64,000 bases of DNA from Nymphaea colorata (lineage: Eukaryota > Streptophyta > Magnoliopsida > Nymphaeales > Nymphaeaceae). The notes beneath the pieces were generated by a model. The model had not been told where the DNA came from. It saw only the letters and a list, made by a program, of their open reading frames with translations, and ran no database searches. The translations under genes and the position numbers were made by a program. The stretch spans positions 22,524,131-22,588,130 of the forward strand of contig NC_045140.1 in NCBI RefSeq assembly GCF_008831285.2, given 5' to 3'. Below, in pieces: positions 38,867 through 52,055 of this stretch; the stretch's first letter is position 1; every line of letters starts with the position of its first letter.

Positions 38867-39688
38867 ATTCCCCACTTCCCACATTTTAAATTTTCTTTGG
38901 TTTTTCTGAAGAAAATCTCAAGAAAAATTTGACAACTAAATGGTGTATGAAATACCTAAAATATGAGAGGATATAAATGCTAAAGGGAAAAAAGAACATT
39001 TTATTTGGTTGACGCTGTAGATATTAAAAAAATCAAAATTTCGAAATATCTTAGTTCCCTTGGTACCTTCTAGGCACAAAAGGATGGCTCGGAATGATTG
39101 TCACAAATAATGGGTGTCTTTTGGAAAGATCATGTTAGAAATGGCGAAATAAGGCAAAGGCATGAATTCAATTTTGGTAGTGAGTAAATATTACCAAAAG
39201 GAAAATATAATGAAAATGTGCGTTTTTACTATGATATTGTCAAGAGCATTTCCCCAAAAATTAGAAATATTTTAAAGTTGGACAAAACATACAAAATATT
39301 AGCGTATCCATCGTTGTTCTAAACGCTAGTCTAGATAATAGTAATAAAAGTTAGCATGGTGATCACCAACTATTTGCTAAGAGAAGATAAAACAAAATGA
39401 TGCATCAAAAGTTTGTTGATCTTGATATCCATTAAGACAAAATATTAGCGTATCCATCGTTGTTCTAAACGCTAGTCTAGATAATAGTAATAAAAGTTAG
39501 CATGGTGATCACCAACTATTTCCTAAGAGAAGAAAAAATGAAATGATGCATCAAAAGTCTGTTGATCTTAATATCCATTAAGACAGCTATAGCTTCAGCT
39601 GATCATACCTGGCAATTCCCAGTGACAATCAAGAATCTAAAAGCTTATCGATTTTGTTTTTTGTTTTTCAACCAGCAGTAGGAGAAGC
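38867..39688 (-). pseudogene. Partial duplicate of SRFR1 (intron 3 plus 3' end of exon 3)
   Basis: This segment is a diverged direct copy of 33713-34366 in SRFR1. Shared landmarks in order are CCCCACTTCCCACATT, TTTATTTGGTT, GTTAGCATGGTGATCACC, and the exon 3 donor context CTGATCATACCTGG. The exon part (about 39609-39688) corresponds to the parental residues around KSISLDFRLSRGIAQ. It carries extra bases in a T-run and a lost base near the donor, so the frame is broken. No other SRFR1 exons are present beside it. It lies about 2.2 kb upstream of the SRFR1 start, in the same orientation. It cannot encode a working protein. Confidence 0.85.
39291..39582. repeat. Tandem duplication, 146-bp unit x 2, inside the SRFR1 duplicate
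   Basis: The unit starting ACAAAATATTAGCGTATCC occurs at 39291 and again at 39437. The copies are nearly identical (for example TTTGCTAAG versus TTTCCTAAG). The parental SRFR1 intron has this block only once, near 34160-34260, so the tandem duplication followed the segmental copy. Confidence 0.9.
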
Positions 39689-42600
39689 ACCGTCTGTGCA
39701 TCACGAGTATGGACTGACAACGGTGAGAAACATCACCGTATAGCTTCTGTGGACAAAAATATCACAACTATAGATCTGTACCGGTGACTTAGAGGGCCGC
39801 TATAGTATCTTATTCGTTATCATTTTTATATGTTTTTTTTATTTATGACTTGGAAAAAAGAAAAGAAAAAAAATCTCCAAATTAACTATTTTCTCAAGAA
39901 GACATGCTTTCAATTGGCAATTGGCGAGAAAAGTTTTTTCTTGCTTGGTTTAAGCGGCCTGTGGCAGATGGCATAAGTTACATTAAGTTTCAATTCTATC
40001 GGATGTCTTCAAGGTGACCCATAATTTCATGAGTTGGGGTGCTTTTGATGGGCCGAAGAGTTCCTTGGCTCTACTTCCGTCAGAATGTTTTGTGACTCCA
40101 AACAGAAAACCAAATGAATCTCTCTAGTATGACCTTTTTCTCTGAATTTCAGGGCAAAAAAATGTGAAACAAATGAACTCCACTCTGTTCGTTGTGCTCT
40201 TGTAACCTTCATCCTTAGGCAACGTTAACACTTTGTTAATGCAGTAATTATTAACAATCTGAATGGTTTTACTGGTGATTAGCGTATAACATAATAACAC
40301 TGTATCTCCGATTCTCTAAATGCTTAAATGCCCATGGTGATACGACGAATGATAGATTCACACCTCACTGTAACTCTTGGTTGAAGCCAAGAGGCATGAA
40401 AAATTGCTGCAAAACAAATGCAGAAAGCCATCCTCCGCTTGCTCACAAAGAGAGCACCAGCTCGGAATTAGAACCAATCCGTGAGAGAGAGGATCAAGAG
40501 AAACCTCCATCTACTCTATGTCAACGCCTAAAAAATGGGAATCGAACATCAGATGTGTCTCTCCCTAGCTGCACAACCAACTACATTCTACTAAAAGAAT
40601 CTGAATTTTTATGCGGAAATTTTGCTTTTTCATCTTTTGGTGAAACATGAAAATGGTCTTGTTGTTCAACATACATGCATGTGTGTGTTCATGTAATTTT
40701 GTTTTCATGCATGGTTATCTGCAAGCAGGTTGGGTTGCGGTTTAATTGCACAGATCTTGTGTGATTATCGCATTGCGTTTGACAGATCGATTTTTTGAGT
40801 TTCGTCAGACAAGATTTTCAAGAATGGTTACACAAAATTGATTTCTAGAACGAAATTGAATGAAGTTAGTTCAATTGCATTGCATTCAACGAATTAGATT
40901 TACCATATCTTATCTTTTGGATGTTCATAAATTAATGTAGATTACTCCAGTATAAGCAAAAGGAAATAATATCGGCTTTTAATCTCAATCAAAATCTTAT
41001 GTGAATGAACTTTTAAGCAAACGAATCTAAATACTGGTGATGGTCACCACCTATAGGTTTCCAAGGTGAGATCATCACCGGTATAGCTTTCGTGGCAGAT
41101 CCATACCCTGACTTGCTATACATGTGGGTGAGTCACTGGTATATCCAGGGAGTACCGGTGATTGCAATCACCGGTGGAGGAGTCACCGTAAAAGAGCAAT
41201 GGAGTGAGTTGCATGCACTGTTAGATGCACACAACCCATATATGGCGTAAGGGCAGGAGGGACATTTCTATAATTTTTTAAAAGAATGTTCATCTGTCTA
41301 TTTTTTTAATTTTTTTTTATTTTTCTCTTTGCAAAAGTTTTCTTTTTCTGTATGAAATGAGGTCATTTCATCATTTAACCATACTGTTGTACACTATAAC
41401 ACATATTCGGAGATGGGTTCCCAATATTCTCCTAATATGTCTATGTGATGTATATATTGGTGAACACAATTATAATTTAGCAAAAAAGGGACATGACCTT
41501 CGTACAAAATTTGATCTAATGGCAATGCTAGTTAATGAACCTCTAACACCTCGACCCAAAACTAAATCCATGGTTCCACAGACCTTAACCAGGCAAGTAG
41601 TATGTGGAGAAAAGGGTTTAAACAAAACCATAGCAAAGTAGTATGTGGGGAAAAGGGTTTAAACAAACCATAGTAAATGGCGTAAACGAGTTTAGGCTTT
41701 ACAGCCGTCATGAATTCCGTTCGAAAACTCAACTGCGAGGCAAATTTAAGCCACTCAAACGCTTGAGACACGTAAAAGCTTGAATTCACCAAGCGCACAG
41801 ATAGATGTGCTCCTATGCACATCTTCCACTTCATCAACAGCTCAACTAAGGTATATGAATGAAGTCTTTGTTTTTTGATGTGTCGAGAAAAACTTGGCCC
41901 TGCATTAGCAAAATGGCAATTTTACTATTGATCGAACAATTGAAGGTTTTTCAAAAGAACACCACGCTTTTCATTCTCTTCCAGAAAGATTTCATATAAA
42001 AGTTTAACTCGAGATTGCTTGTAAACTCGGTAAATTCAAAAGTTCTAATGGAAGCACAGTTTTCATGGTCATGGGCAATAGGGTCTTCAATTTCCCCAAA
42101 ACAAGAGACCCAGCTCAACTCCAAATTTTGGCAGTAAGGAAAATTCAGAAACTATGAGTCTCCAAAATGAGTGTTTACTCTCCAAAATTGAAACTCACTT
42201 TATTTTCGGTTCTTTTTTTTCATAACGAACCATAAAAATCGAGATCAGGTCGCCGTCCGTTGGAGTCGCCCAACAACATGGGCCACTGATCTCCATTGCC
42301 TGGCAAGTTGTGTCGCTAAAATCCTCCTCGAATGGGCGACCTTTTAAGGTAAAAGGGGTGGGCAACTGGATCCTGATTCCAAACCATAATTAAAGATGTA
42401 AACTGCAGGTTTGAAATTGATAAACCCTAAGTTGAGAATCATGTTCCATATAATTTGGGAAGACATCTCATAGCCTGGAACAAGAACTACCATTCAAGTT
42501 GCAACTCTCAATTTGATTACATGGATGATTTGCATATTCCAAATAATGTACTTCTTATGTAGACCCTTAGGCTTTTGAACCTTGAAATCACATCCATACG

Positions 42601-43174
42601 GTTTGCTTTGTGAGATACAAAGCTCAAATATGGGTCGCCATCCATGCCGGAACGGATTCGGTCGGGACTTTAGAAATACTTGGGAATGTGCTTCAGGAGA
42701 TCATGATCAGTGAGCTATATATATATATATATATTATACAGATATATGAGTTCAATGAGTACCAATAACGACAATAACATGTCCTTTTATTAAAAAGAAT
42801 CTATAACAAGAAAGGAACAAGAAAGGCAATCAAAATTGTTCAGCAAGAGAACCTCTGAACATTTACGGGATGGAATCGATTCAAAGCTTCAGACTGATCT
42901 GAGACGACACATTTGTTACATACATACACACCAAGCATGCATAAGCTTCAAATTTTTCGTGGAGAAAACACCAATAATACAAGGTATCCGATTCACAATT
43001 CATGTTTTCCTTTTTTTCCCTCCACACTACCATGAATTCAAGAGACCATCTTATTTGCCTGAAAAAAGGAAGAAAACAAAAATAATAAGAAAGAACACTA
43101 CAGTCTATAGATTACTTTCTACCAGGAAATTCCTGGGACAACCAGACAGGCTCACTGACCTGGTCTGCCAAGCC
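39689..43174. other. Intergenic DNA with ACCGGTGAT-type repeats
   Basis: No gene recognised. Two blocks share words in the same orientation: 39715-39800 and 41030-41200 (CATCACCG-TATAGCTT-GTGG and ACCGGTGA). They may be the two subterminal regions of one DNA transposon about 1.5 kb long. A short tandem duplication (41595-41675) and a TA run (about 42715-42736) are also present. Confidence 0.4.
41595..41675. repeat. Tandem duplication, 41-bp unit x 2
   Basis: The unit AAGTAGTATGTGG-GAAAAGGGTTTAAACAAA-CCATAG starts at 41595 and repeats at 41636 with small differences. Confidence 0.85.
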
Positions 43175-44640
<1,466 letters not shown>

Positions 44641-46287
44641 CCTCACTCCGATCTCGATTCCTCCGGCGTGTAGAGCGAGAGAGGGAGCGACAGAGAGAAA
44701 GAGAGAGAGAGATAGAGATGACGTGCTTAACCAACCTTACGCACACCTTGATGATTTCTTCAGAATGAGAATGACGAAGTTAACCCCCACGCCGGCCGAG
44801 TGTATTCTTCTGCTAAGGGAGGAATGCATGAGCCAAGAAGCATGGACGGAGGGTAGTTAAGTCATCCAGTAAGTTTTGGCAATACGTGTCCTTTGCTGTC
44901 TGCGCTACCCGTCCAGTCTGAGTTGGAATGACAGATATACGTAACTCGCACATCGTGAAACTGCTAGAGAAGATAAAAAGAACCTTTTGAGCAAAAGCTC
45001 GCATGCATGAACACGAACAGGAAACTTAGCAGTTCAAGGTCGGACAAGAAATAAAACAATATCACATTCTGTGTTCATGTACATGAAGAATTCATTTATA
45101 TGAAAAAGGGAAAAGGAAGATGAAATTTGATTTGCCTTAATGAAATTTTATTTATCTACAAAGGGAAGGGTATCATCATTTTTTTAAGTGACACTTCTAC
45201 ATGATGCCTGCAGCATCATCTCAACCTACTGTTCTCCTCATTTCTTTTCCCATCTATAAGCTAGGACCTTGGACCACCTCCCTCCAGTCATCCCATTTAT
45301 GCTAGAGGGTTATGATAGGAGTAGTGACAGTCGGTGGCTACCAACAACAACCTCGTATACTTACGAAGAAAAAAAGGTCCTTTCTTGATTTAGATCGATG
45401 AACGCATTGATCATAAGCCTTATACATATCGATAAGAAACCAGATCTTGGCATCACAAATTATGGGACAGACCAGAAAATTCAGAAGAATCCATTAGTCT
45501 GCTTAGGGCAGGTAAAGTTAGGATATATATATAACACACACACACAGTCGACCTTACATTATACTCGAACTTCATGTAGAAAATTTCATGGTTTCGCATT
45601 TTTATTAGCAGAATAGCGCAAAGAGAAACATATGCAACTTGGGTCCCATGTTTATGTCATTCAAAAGATCCTTCTTTCTTTACTTTATTCTTACTTCGGA
45701 AAAGTCCACACTATATCTATAGATACTATGAATCAATCAGGTGGGAGAGAGAGAGAGGGAGGGGTAAATGAAAGTTTCGACAAGAAAACCAAGGGTAAAT
45801 CCCGACCACCACGCCTTAAGACATAGCATCAGCGGTAAAATTTTGTTCAAACTCCCCTTGTCTGTGACCATAGAACGAGAGATGCGAACAATCGCTTTCG
45901 TTCCAGAATTTGCGTTTCATGAACTGTACAAGAAACACGGAGATATAATAATACAAAGGATGCCACTTCAGCGGTCACCCAACTTTCTAATATTTCTCCA
46001 ATCCAATACAAAGCATTAGCAGAATACAAGAATTCTGCTTCCAATCGGTTGCTTACTTTCAGTTTTTTCTGACAATGAAAGGCTAATTAGATTGCAACAT
46101 TAACAAGTTACCTTTCTGCAGTGGTCATCAACAAATAAATAGAAATATAAACATGAACCTACCAGTCAAAGTAGCCGTGATGACGACCGATGGATGGCGC
46201 AATAAGAGCAAAAACAGTGCTCAAATTTGGTTGGTGAAAATGAGATTAAGTCCTACTTGGTTGTGAAGATAAGGAATAGACACGAAG
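44641..46287. other. Intergenic region upstream of PRISE
   Basis: Begins with a GA/CT-rich stretch (about 44660-44720) that probably belongs to the PRISE leader or promoter. Another GA-rich tract lies at 45745-45765. Nothing else is recognisable. Confidence 0.5.
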
Positions 46288-47434
46288 TTAACAATTAACG
46301 TTGACAACTCCACCTGTACGAGAAAGCATATCAGATAGATCATAAATCATAGTTACTAGGCTCCTGGCGGTGCGCAGCAGGCTTGTGTAGGCATAAACTT
46401 TCTGAAAGCCACCAGCATCTGAGGAACTGTTCTGATGGAAGGACTGCAAGATGTAAGAGCAACCTACCCTTCGCTGAGAAACTGCATACCTTATCAAACA
46501 TGGAGGAACAGTCACATGGATATCATCTTTGAGCGCCGGCATCTTTCACATGTGATTGAGAAGAATTGACAATTCCAAAACTTCTGATCTGGTCATTAAG
46601 TTCAACTTTAGAGCTCTTTAAGAATTTTCTTTATCCAAACTTGAAAATTCCAAAATGCCCCTGTTGGAGATTATATTTCAAAAATAGACGCTCTCAGGCA
46701 AAGAAGCATACTACCTTCTCTTTGAGCATGCGGTCCTGGAGATGCACTGAGTTGTGAACTCCAAATGCGAGTAAAAGTCGCGGGAATTCCTGATGGAACC
46801 ACACCAAATAACATTTTTATATTGCTACTTTTTTGCAGAAAGGAAAAGATGAATAAATATCACCAACAAGGATACAAACATAAGTCAGCCAAATCTGTGG
46901 ACATTATTAATGATTATTCATATACATATTTGCCGACATTCCCTGTTCATTTTTCAATCACAGTATGAAACCTATAAGATAAAAAGCTGGGAACCAACAA
47001 AATATATCCACCAATGAGATGCATCCCCTCATTATGTGTAATGAACACTACATAATATGACAATTTATCCTAATGGATATGCAAGGGAAAAACACCTCTA
47101 TAATGTTGACATCACCAACCATCCAAGTGCCACAAATGAATGCACCAAGAAAAGTACTCCAGATCATGACATTTAGAAACAGTATTAGGTTCACTAACTA
47201 TATATCACAAAATTTTCTGCAAAAAACAAAAGTTATTTGGATTTCAGATGCACAATTATTTGGATTGAAACTTTAGAAAGCAATTAATATGCCAGAACGA
47301 ACAGCATTCTATAACTTGAGCTCCAAGGATGATAAACATGGAAAGAAAATTTTGATATTTGAGAGGCAATGTTGGCAGTTAAACCTCAGAAGGATCCAAA
47401 TACAAGTCCTCTTGCAGGAGAGCCCCAGACCTCA
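46288..47434 (-). CDS. Unrecognised exon cluster (partial gene or gene fragment)
   Basis: Three blocks have splice-like borders and compatible phases. Block A is 47434-47385 (AG before, GTTTAA after) and reads RSGALLQEDLYLDPSE. Block B is 46789-46715 (CATCAG before, GTAGTA after) and reads EFPRLLLAFGVHNSVHLQDR followed by MLKEK. Block C is about 46542-46288 and reads MPALKDDIHVTVPPCLIRYA onward to DMLSRTGGVVNVNC and a stop. Joined in order they stay in one frame. I do not recognise the family. No clear 5' exon lies between block A and the PPR gene at 48134, so either the PPR gene sits inside a long intron of this gene or this is a truncated 3' fragment. Chance open frames are possible for each block, but less so for all three together. 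Confidence 0.35.
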
Positions 47435-48133
47435 CTGATTATCAAAATTAACCAAAAGAGCAAGATAAGACCCGTAAAGACAAATACACACTAGAAGGTT
47501 TTCAATGTTCCATGTGCCAATTTAATTAAAATGAATGTAAATATCAAAGTCCGATGCACCATGTCTAGCACAACAGAAACATAAATAGAAATTGTTTTCA
47601 ACAGGTAAATTGAAAATAAGATTATAACACAGGTAAAATCAATATTACACATCTCGACCACAACCCTTTAGCCCTAGCAACAAAAAAGAAACAAATTCAT
47701 AACAAGCGATACATTTAACATTATCCAGAACAAGGCAATAGCAAAGAGAGATCAACAGAAAAAAGATAAACTAATTTAAGAGATGGTCAGAAATCAGATT
47801 TTACAACAAATTTGTATTAGCTTCTTGCTTATTTACAAAAATCAAACATCTTAACAGGAAAGCAGGGATCAGACTCTTTTTCTCGCTTTTGTCCCTTTCA
47901 AAAACCATGTCTCATGTCAGACATGCACATTTCTGCTGAAATGTTAATTCAACCTATGAATATCTATACAGGCTGTACACTTGAGATGTCAATCCAGTAA
48001 ATAATCATAGAACCAGAACAAATCCTATAACCATCCACTTGTTATTTATGCACTGCCTCGCGAAATCCAACCATGTTGATCCTGCCAGGCACATAATATG
48101 AACTTCCATAAGTTTGCAGATGATAGTTTGTGC
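47435..48133. other. 3' flank of the PPR gene
   Basis: A/T-rich DNA directly below the PPR stop codon, expected to hold its 3' untranslated region. No other feature is seen. Confidence 0.5.
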
Positions 48134-50491
48134 TTAACGACTTCTTATCCTTCCAGAGAGTCGGGATTCTTCATCCTTTGAGATATGTGGATCAAGTTTC
48201 CGAAGGTTCGATACAAATGCTTCTGCCTCTTCTTTTCTTCCCTGTTTGCAATAACCATCGACAATTGAATTGTACGTTGCCTGATTTGGCTTACACCCAC
48301 ACTTTGCCATGTACCGAACAACTTCTATTGCTTCCACAAACATCGATTGAGATACATAACTGGAAATGAATGTATTATAAGTAACTACATCAGGGCTAAT
48401 CCCCACAGCATTCATTTCTGAGAGGATGCGGGAAGCATCTCTCAAATGCCCCTCCCGACTGTAAGCATATATAACAGTATTATAAGATATAAGATCTGGC
48501 TTTCGGCCTTTTGCTTGAATTTCTCTGAGAATTTCCTCTGATCTTGTGTAATTTCCAATCCTACTGTACATGTACATTAAGGTATTGTACGTTGTCAAGC
48601 TTGGAGTGAATCCACTTTCCTTTATGAAATTCAAGATTTCATTTGCTTTTGCCAACATGCGCCTTCTACCATAAATTGAGATCATTGCATTTAGAGTAAC
48701 TAAATCTGGCAAGCAGCCTCGTCTCCGTAACTCCAAGAAAGCCCGCTCTGCTTCAACAAGGAGGTCACTCTTGCTGTTGACCAGAACAAGGGTTTTTAGA
48801 AGCACACAATGTGGTGGAACGACCCCAGAATATATTTCATCGGCAAGGGCACACATCCGATCTAACTGCTTGGCGTTTGCATAAGCATGGAGCAATGAGC
48901 AGTACGTAAGTTCATTAGGTTTACATCTTCCATCCTGCATCTCAGCTAGGATCGTCTCAGCCTGTTTCCAAAGCCCTCCACGACCCAATGCTGCCAATAC
49001 TGCATTGTAAGTGGAAAGGTCAGGACCTATACCAGCAGTTAGCATTCTTCTATATATCACCATAGCCTGATCAAACAGCCCACATCTACTATATGCACTA
49101 ATCAAAGTATTAAAGGTCTCCCTCTCTGGGATAAATCCAGCTTTCTTCATCTCCTTGAACACTCCTGACACTTCCAAGTGCATCCCATTCTGTCCAAACA
49201 CAGCCAACAATGTATTCCATGTTACTACATCTGGCGTATATCCATAAGACCTCAGCTCTTCAAAAACCTTCATCATCTCACCAAACTTTCCTCTGTTCCC
49301 GTGCATCTTGAGGAGAGCATTGAAAGTACAAAGATTTGGCTTGCATCCCACATTCTTCATCTCCTCGAAAATTCTCGTTGCAGATTCATCTTTGCCACTC
49401 TTTTCGAAACCCGACAAGAGAGTTGTGTAAGTAAAAACATCTGGGTTGATTCCCTTAGTTTCCATTTGGCTCTTGAGCTCCATAGCCTCATCAAGAAGAC
49501 CATCTCTAGCATGAGCAGAGATAAGAGAATTGTACGTCACAATTGTTGGCGGAAACCCATTATCTTCCATCTCCTTCAACACATCCAAAGCTTCCTTATG
49601 CTTCCTGCACTTCCCGTAAACGTCCAACAGCGCATTATATGTTACTTTATCTGGCGAAAAACCCATTGATTTCATCTCCTTGAAGAATCCGGCAGCCTCT
49701 TCGTGCAGAGAACCACGACGGCAGGCGCTAATTAGAGTATTATATGAATAAGGATCAGGGGAAATCCCATCATTCTTCATTGAATTGAACAAGGAAAGCG
49801 TCCTATTCCACGGCATCCCCATCTTGCCATACACATTAAGCATCACATTATACGTTATTAGCGTAGGCCTACATCCAATGTCATTCATCTTCTCAAACAA
49901 AGAGACTGCATCCCTATACCTACCGTTCCTAGAGCAAGCAGTAATCAAAGAAGTGAAGGCATAGACATCCAGGACAAATCCATCTCTCTCCAAGCTATCA
50001 ACCAACGAAAACGCATCAGCAATGCGACCATGGCTACCAAGAATGCGAATCAGCACCGCAAGCGAACGACCGTTAACACTAAAATTCTCAAGTTTCCTCG
50101 CCCATTCGTACAATTTGAGAGCGGTTTCCCATTTTTTGTGAAACCCCAACGACTTTATCATTCCCACAAGGTCTCCCTCGACGAATTCGCCCATACCCAC
50201 ATCGAGAAATCCGTCGAAATCTACGTCTTCACACTCAAGAAGGGTTCTGAGCATTTTCTTACCATTTGGGGAAACACCATCGTCGCTCCACGGCTTCCCT
50301 CGATTAGAGTCATCGCACTTCCCGAGCCGGGACCTTCTGGTTGTGGGAAGAGGTTGGTTAGTCTCGAGAAGGAGATGCTTCAACACAGGGGACAACGAAG
50401 AAGAGCTCGATTGGTTGGTGGACTCGCTGAAGACTGGTTTTGATGGAGGGGGACCGGGTAATAAGAGGGGAAGAGCGAGCCTCTCAGTCAT
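48134..50491 (-). CDS. P-class pentatricopeptide repeat protein, 785 aa, At5g02860-type
   Basis: An intact, intronless frame of 785 residues. Plant PPR proteins bind organelle RNA one base per repeat and act in processing, stability, splicing or translation. The N-terminus (MTERLALPLLLPGPPPSKP, then Ser-rich and basic) fits an organelle transit peptide, probably plastid. From about residue 150 to 770 there are roughly 17-18 tandem 35-residue repeats with the usual signatures, such as TYNVMLNVYGKMG, TYNTLISACRRGSLHEEA, DVVTWNTLLAVFGQNGMH and TYNSIVDGYCKQGRKEEA. No E, DYW or SMR domain follows, so it is P-class. Order and wording match Arabidopsis At5g02860 along the full length, including the GKPWS motif after the transit region. 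Its RNA target is not known to me. No lesion was seen. Confidence 0.95.
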   Translation of the reverse strand: MTERLALPLLLPGPPPSKPVFSESTNQSSSSSLSPVLKHLLLETNQPLPTTRRSRLGKCDDSNRGKPWSDDGVSPNGKKMLRTLLECEDVDFDGFLDVGMGEFVEGDLVGMIKSLGFHKKWETALKLYEWARKLENFSVNGRSLAVLIRILGSHGRIADAFSLVDSLERDGFVLDVYAFTSLITACSRNGRYRDAVSLFEKMNDIGCRPTLITYNVMLNVYGKMGMPWNRTLSLFNSMKNDGISPDPYSYNTLISACRRGSLHEEAAGFFKEMKSMGFSPDKVTYNALLDVYGKCRKHKEALDVLKEMEDNGFPPTIVTYNSLISAHARDGLLDEAMELKSQMETKGINPDVFTYTTLLSGFEKSGKDESATRIFEEMKNVGCKPNLCTFNALLKMHGNRGKFGEMMKVFEELRSYGYTPDVVTWNTLLAVFGQNGMHLEVSGVFKEMKKAGFIPERETFNTLISAYSRCGLFDQAMVIYRRMLTAGIGPDLSTYNAVLAALGRGGLWKQAETILAEMQDGRCKPNELTYCSLLHAYANAKQLDRMCALADEIYSGVVPPHCVLLKTLVLVNSKSDLLVEAERAFLELRRRGCLPDLVTLNAMISIYGRRRMLAKANEILNFIKESGFTPSLTTYNTLMYMYSRIGNYTRSEEILREIQAKGRKPDLISYNTVIYAYSREGHLRDASRILSEMNAVGISPDVVTYNTFISSYVSQSMFVEAIEVVRYMAKCGCKPNQATYNSIVDGYCKQGRKEEAEAFVSNLRKLDPHISKDEESRLSGRIRSR

Positions 50492-51592
50492 TTTTATGTG
50501 AAGATGAAGATGGTGACGATCGAACAGTGGTCTCCCCCAAAGAGCAAGGTATATGGTCTAAAAGATATCGATTCTGTAATCAAGAGAGCAAGAGAGCGGA
50601 ACAGAAAAGGAAGGGCGCTGAAACCCCCACGATTGCGTCGCGGTTTTGCAGCCGTGACATAAACATCGCTGATATTTCAAACAATATGGTCACTTAGATG
50701 GTCACTTGTTCAACGTATATCTACTCTGTTTAGCAATTCTCGCTTCATATATTGAAAATGAGTAAGGGCCTTGCGCCGCAAACTGGCTTAGTCGAAGGAC
50801 AACCGATGAATATTTCTATAAAATTTATTAAATCACATCTTATCCGTTTCTTGTACCTGTAACTCGCTGTTTCACAAAGTTGTGACCTTCTGAACAGATA
50901 GAAATCCCAAACTGATCGTTGGACTTGAATAGAAATCCAAATCTGATGGTTGGACTTGACTCTGAATCCGGCAAGTGAGTTGGATCTGGTACAAAAAGAC
51001 AGAATGGATGGAAAACCATATCTAGATAATGAGCCTATCATAATCTTCAGGACCCATACTCAAGAATCATGAATCAGATCCAGATTGTAAATCCAACCAA
51101 GTCTGATCTAGTTAACTGGGCTGGCAATGGACAAGAGAAACTAACCAATCAGACATTGTTTGGTCGAATTCATCAAAGGTGAAGCCTTGATCTGCCTGCA
51201 AACTCATTATGGATGAGTTCTTAGGAGAAGCTTATCAAATGCTGACCATGTGCCGTTCCATTTCCTTAAAGCGTTTCGATTTTAAAATTTATCGTTTCAT
51301 AAAATAAGGTGAACGAGTTTCTGCCACTTGCAGGACGAGAAACATCAGTACTACGAGAACCAGCGTGAGCCTCTGATCATTGTAACAAATTGCTATTTTG
51401 GCAACAACTTTTGATAAAAATGAATGATGTATGTATATATATATTGGCAAACTTATGTAGTAAAAAGGAGATGAAGTACATGTCGAACTAATATTTCATA
51501 CGAACCTTGTGAATAAAAGTAATAAGCCGTGTTTGTTTCGTTTACAAGCTCTAACTTTAATTGTCTTTTAATTATGAGGATGAGCCTTGGAG

Positions 51593-52055
51593 TAGGGGTG
51601 AACAACGAGTAGAGCTCGAAATCGTTAAAGCTCCGTTCATGAATGAGTTCGAGCCAAGTCATTTGCTTAACGAATTAAATTCGAGTTCATAAGTCGACTT
51701 GTTCAAATAATCGAGTTGAATTCGAGCTCAACATGTAACTGCCGAGTCGAGCCTAAATTTGTCAAACTTTAATCAAATCGATATATTCAAACAAGTTTAC
51801 GAGTTTATCGAACCTTAATCGAGTCGAGGTTGAGCTTAACACGTAACGATGAATATCAATTTTATTCAAACGAGTTTGCCGAGCCTTAATTGAGTTGAGC
51901 TCGAGCTCAACACAGAACTACCCAGTCGAGCTCGTGCTGCTTTCGTCGAGCTATTATCGAGCTTGAGTCGAGTTGAGCTTGAGGTTTCATTAGTCGAGCC
52001 GAGCTCAAGCTGATTGAACTCGGGCTCGACTCGGCTCGGCTCATATTCACCCCTA
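51593..52055. mobile_element. 463-bp hAT-type MITE
   Basis: Ends TAGGGGTGAA (left) and TTCACCCCTA (right) form a perfect 10-bp inverted repeat. The flanks are CCTTGGAG (51585-51592) and CCTCGGAG (52056-52063), an 8-bp target duplication with one mismatch. The interior is full of GAGCTCGA/TCGAGCTC and GAGTCGAG words, which pair between the two halves and could fold into a long imperfect hairpin. No transposase frame. TAGGGGTGA ends with GAGCTCGA repeats match a very common plant hAT-type MITE. Confidence 0.85.

Noticed and set aside
49178-49669. 163-codon plus-strand open frame over the PPR gene
   Set aside because: Antisense shadow of the repeat-containing PPR gene.
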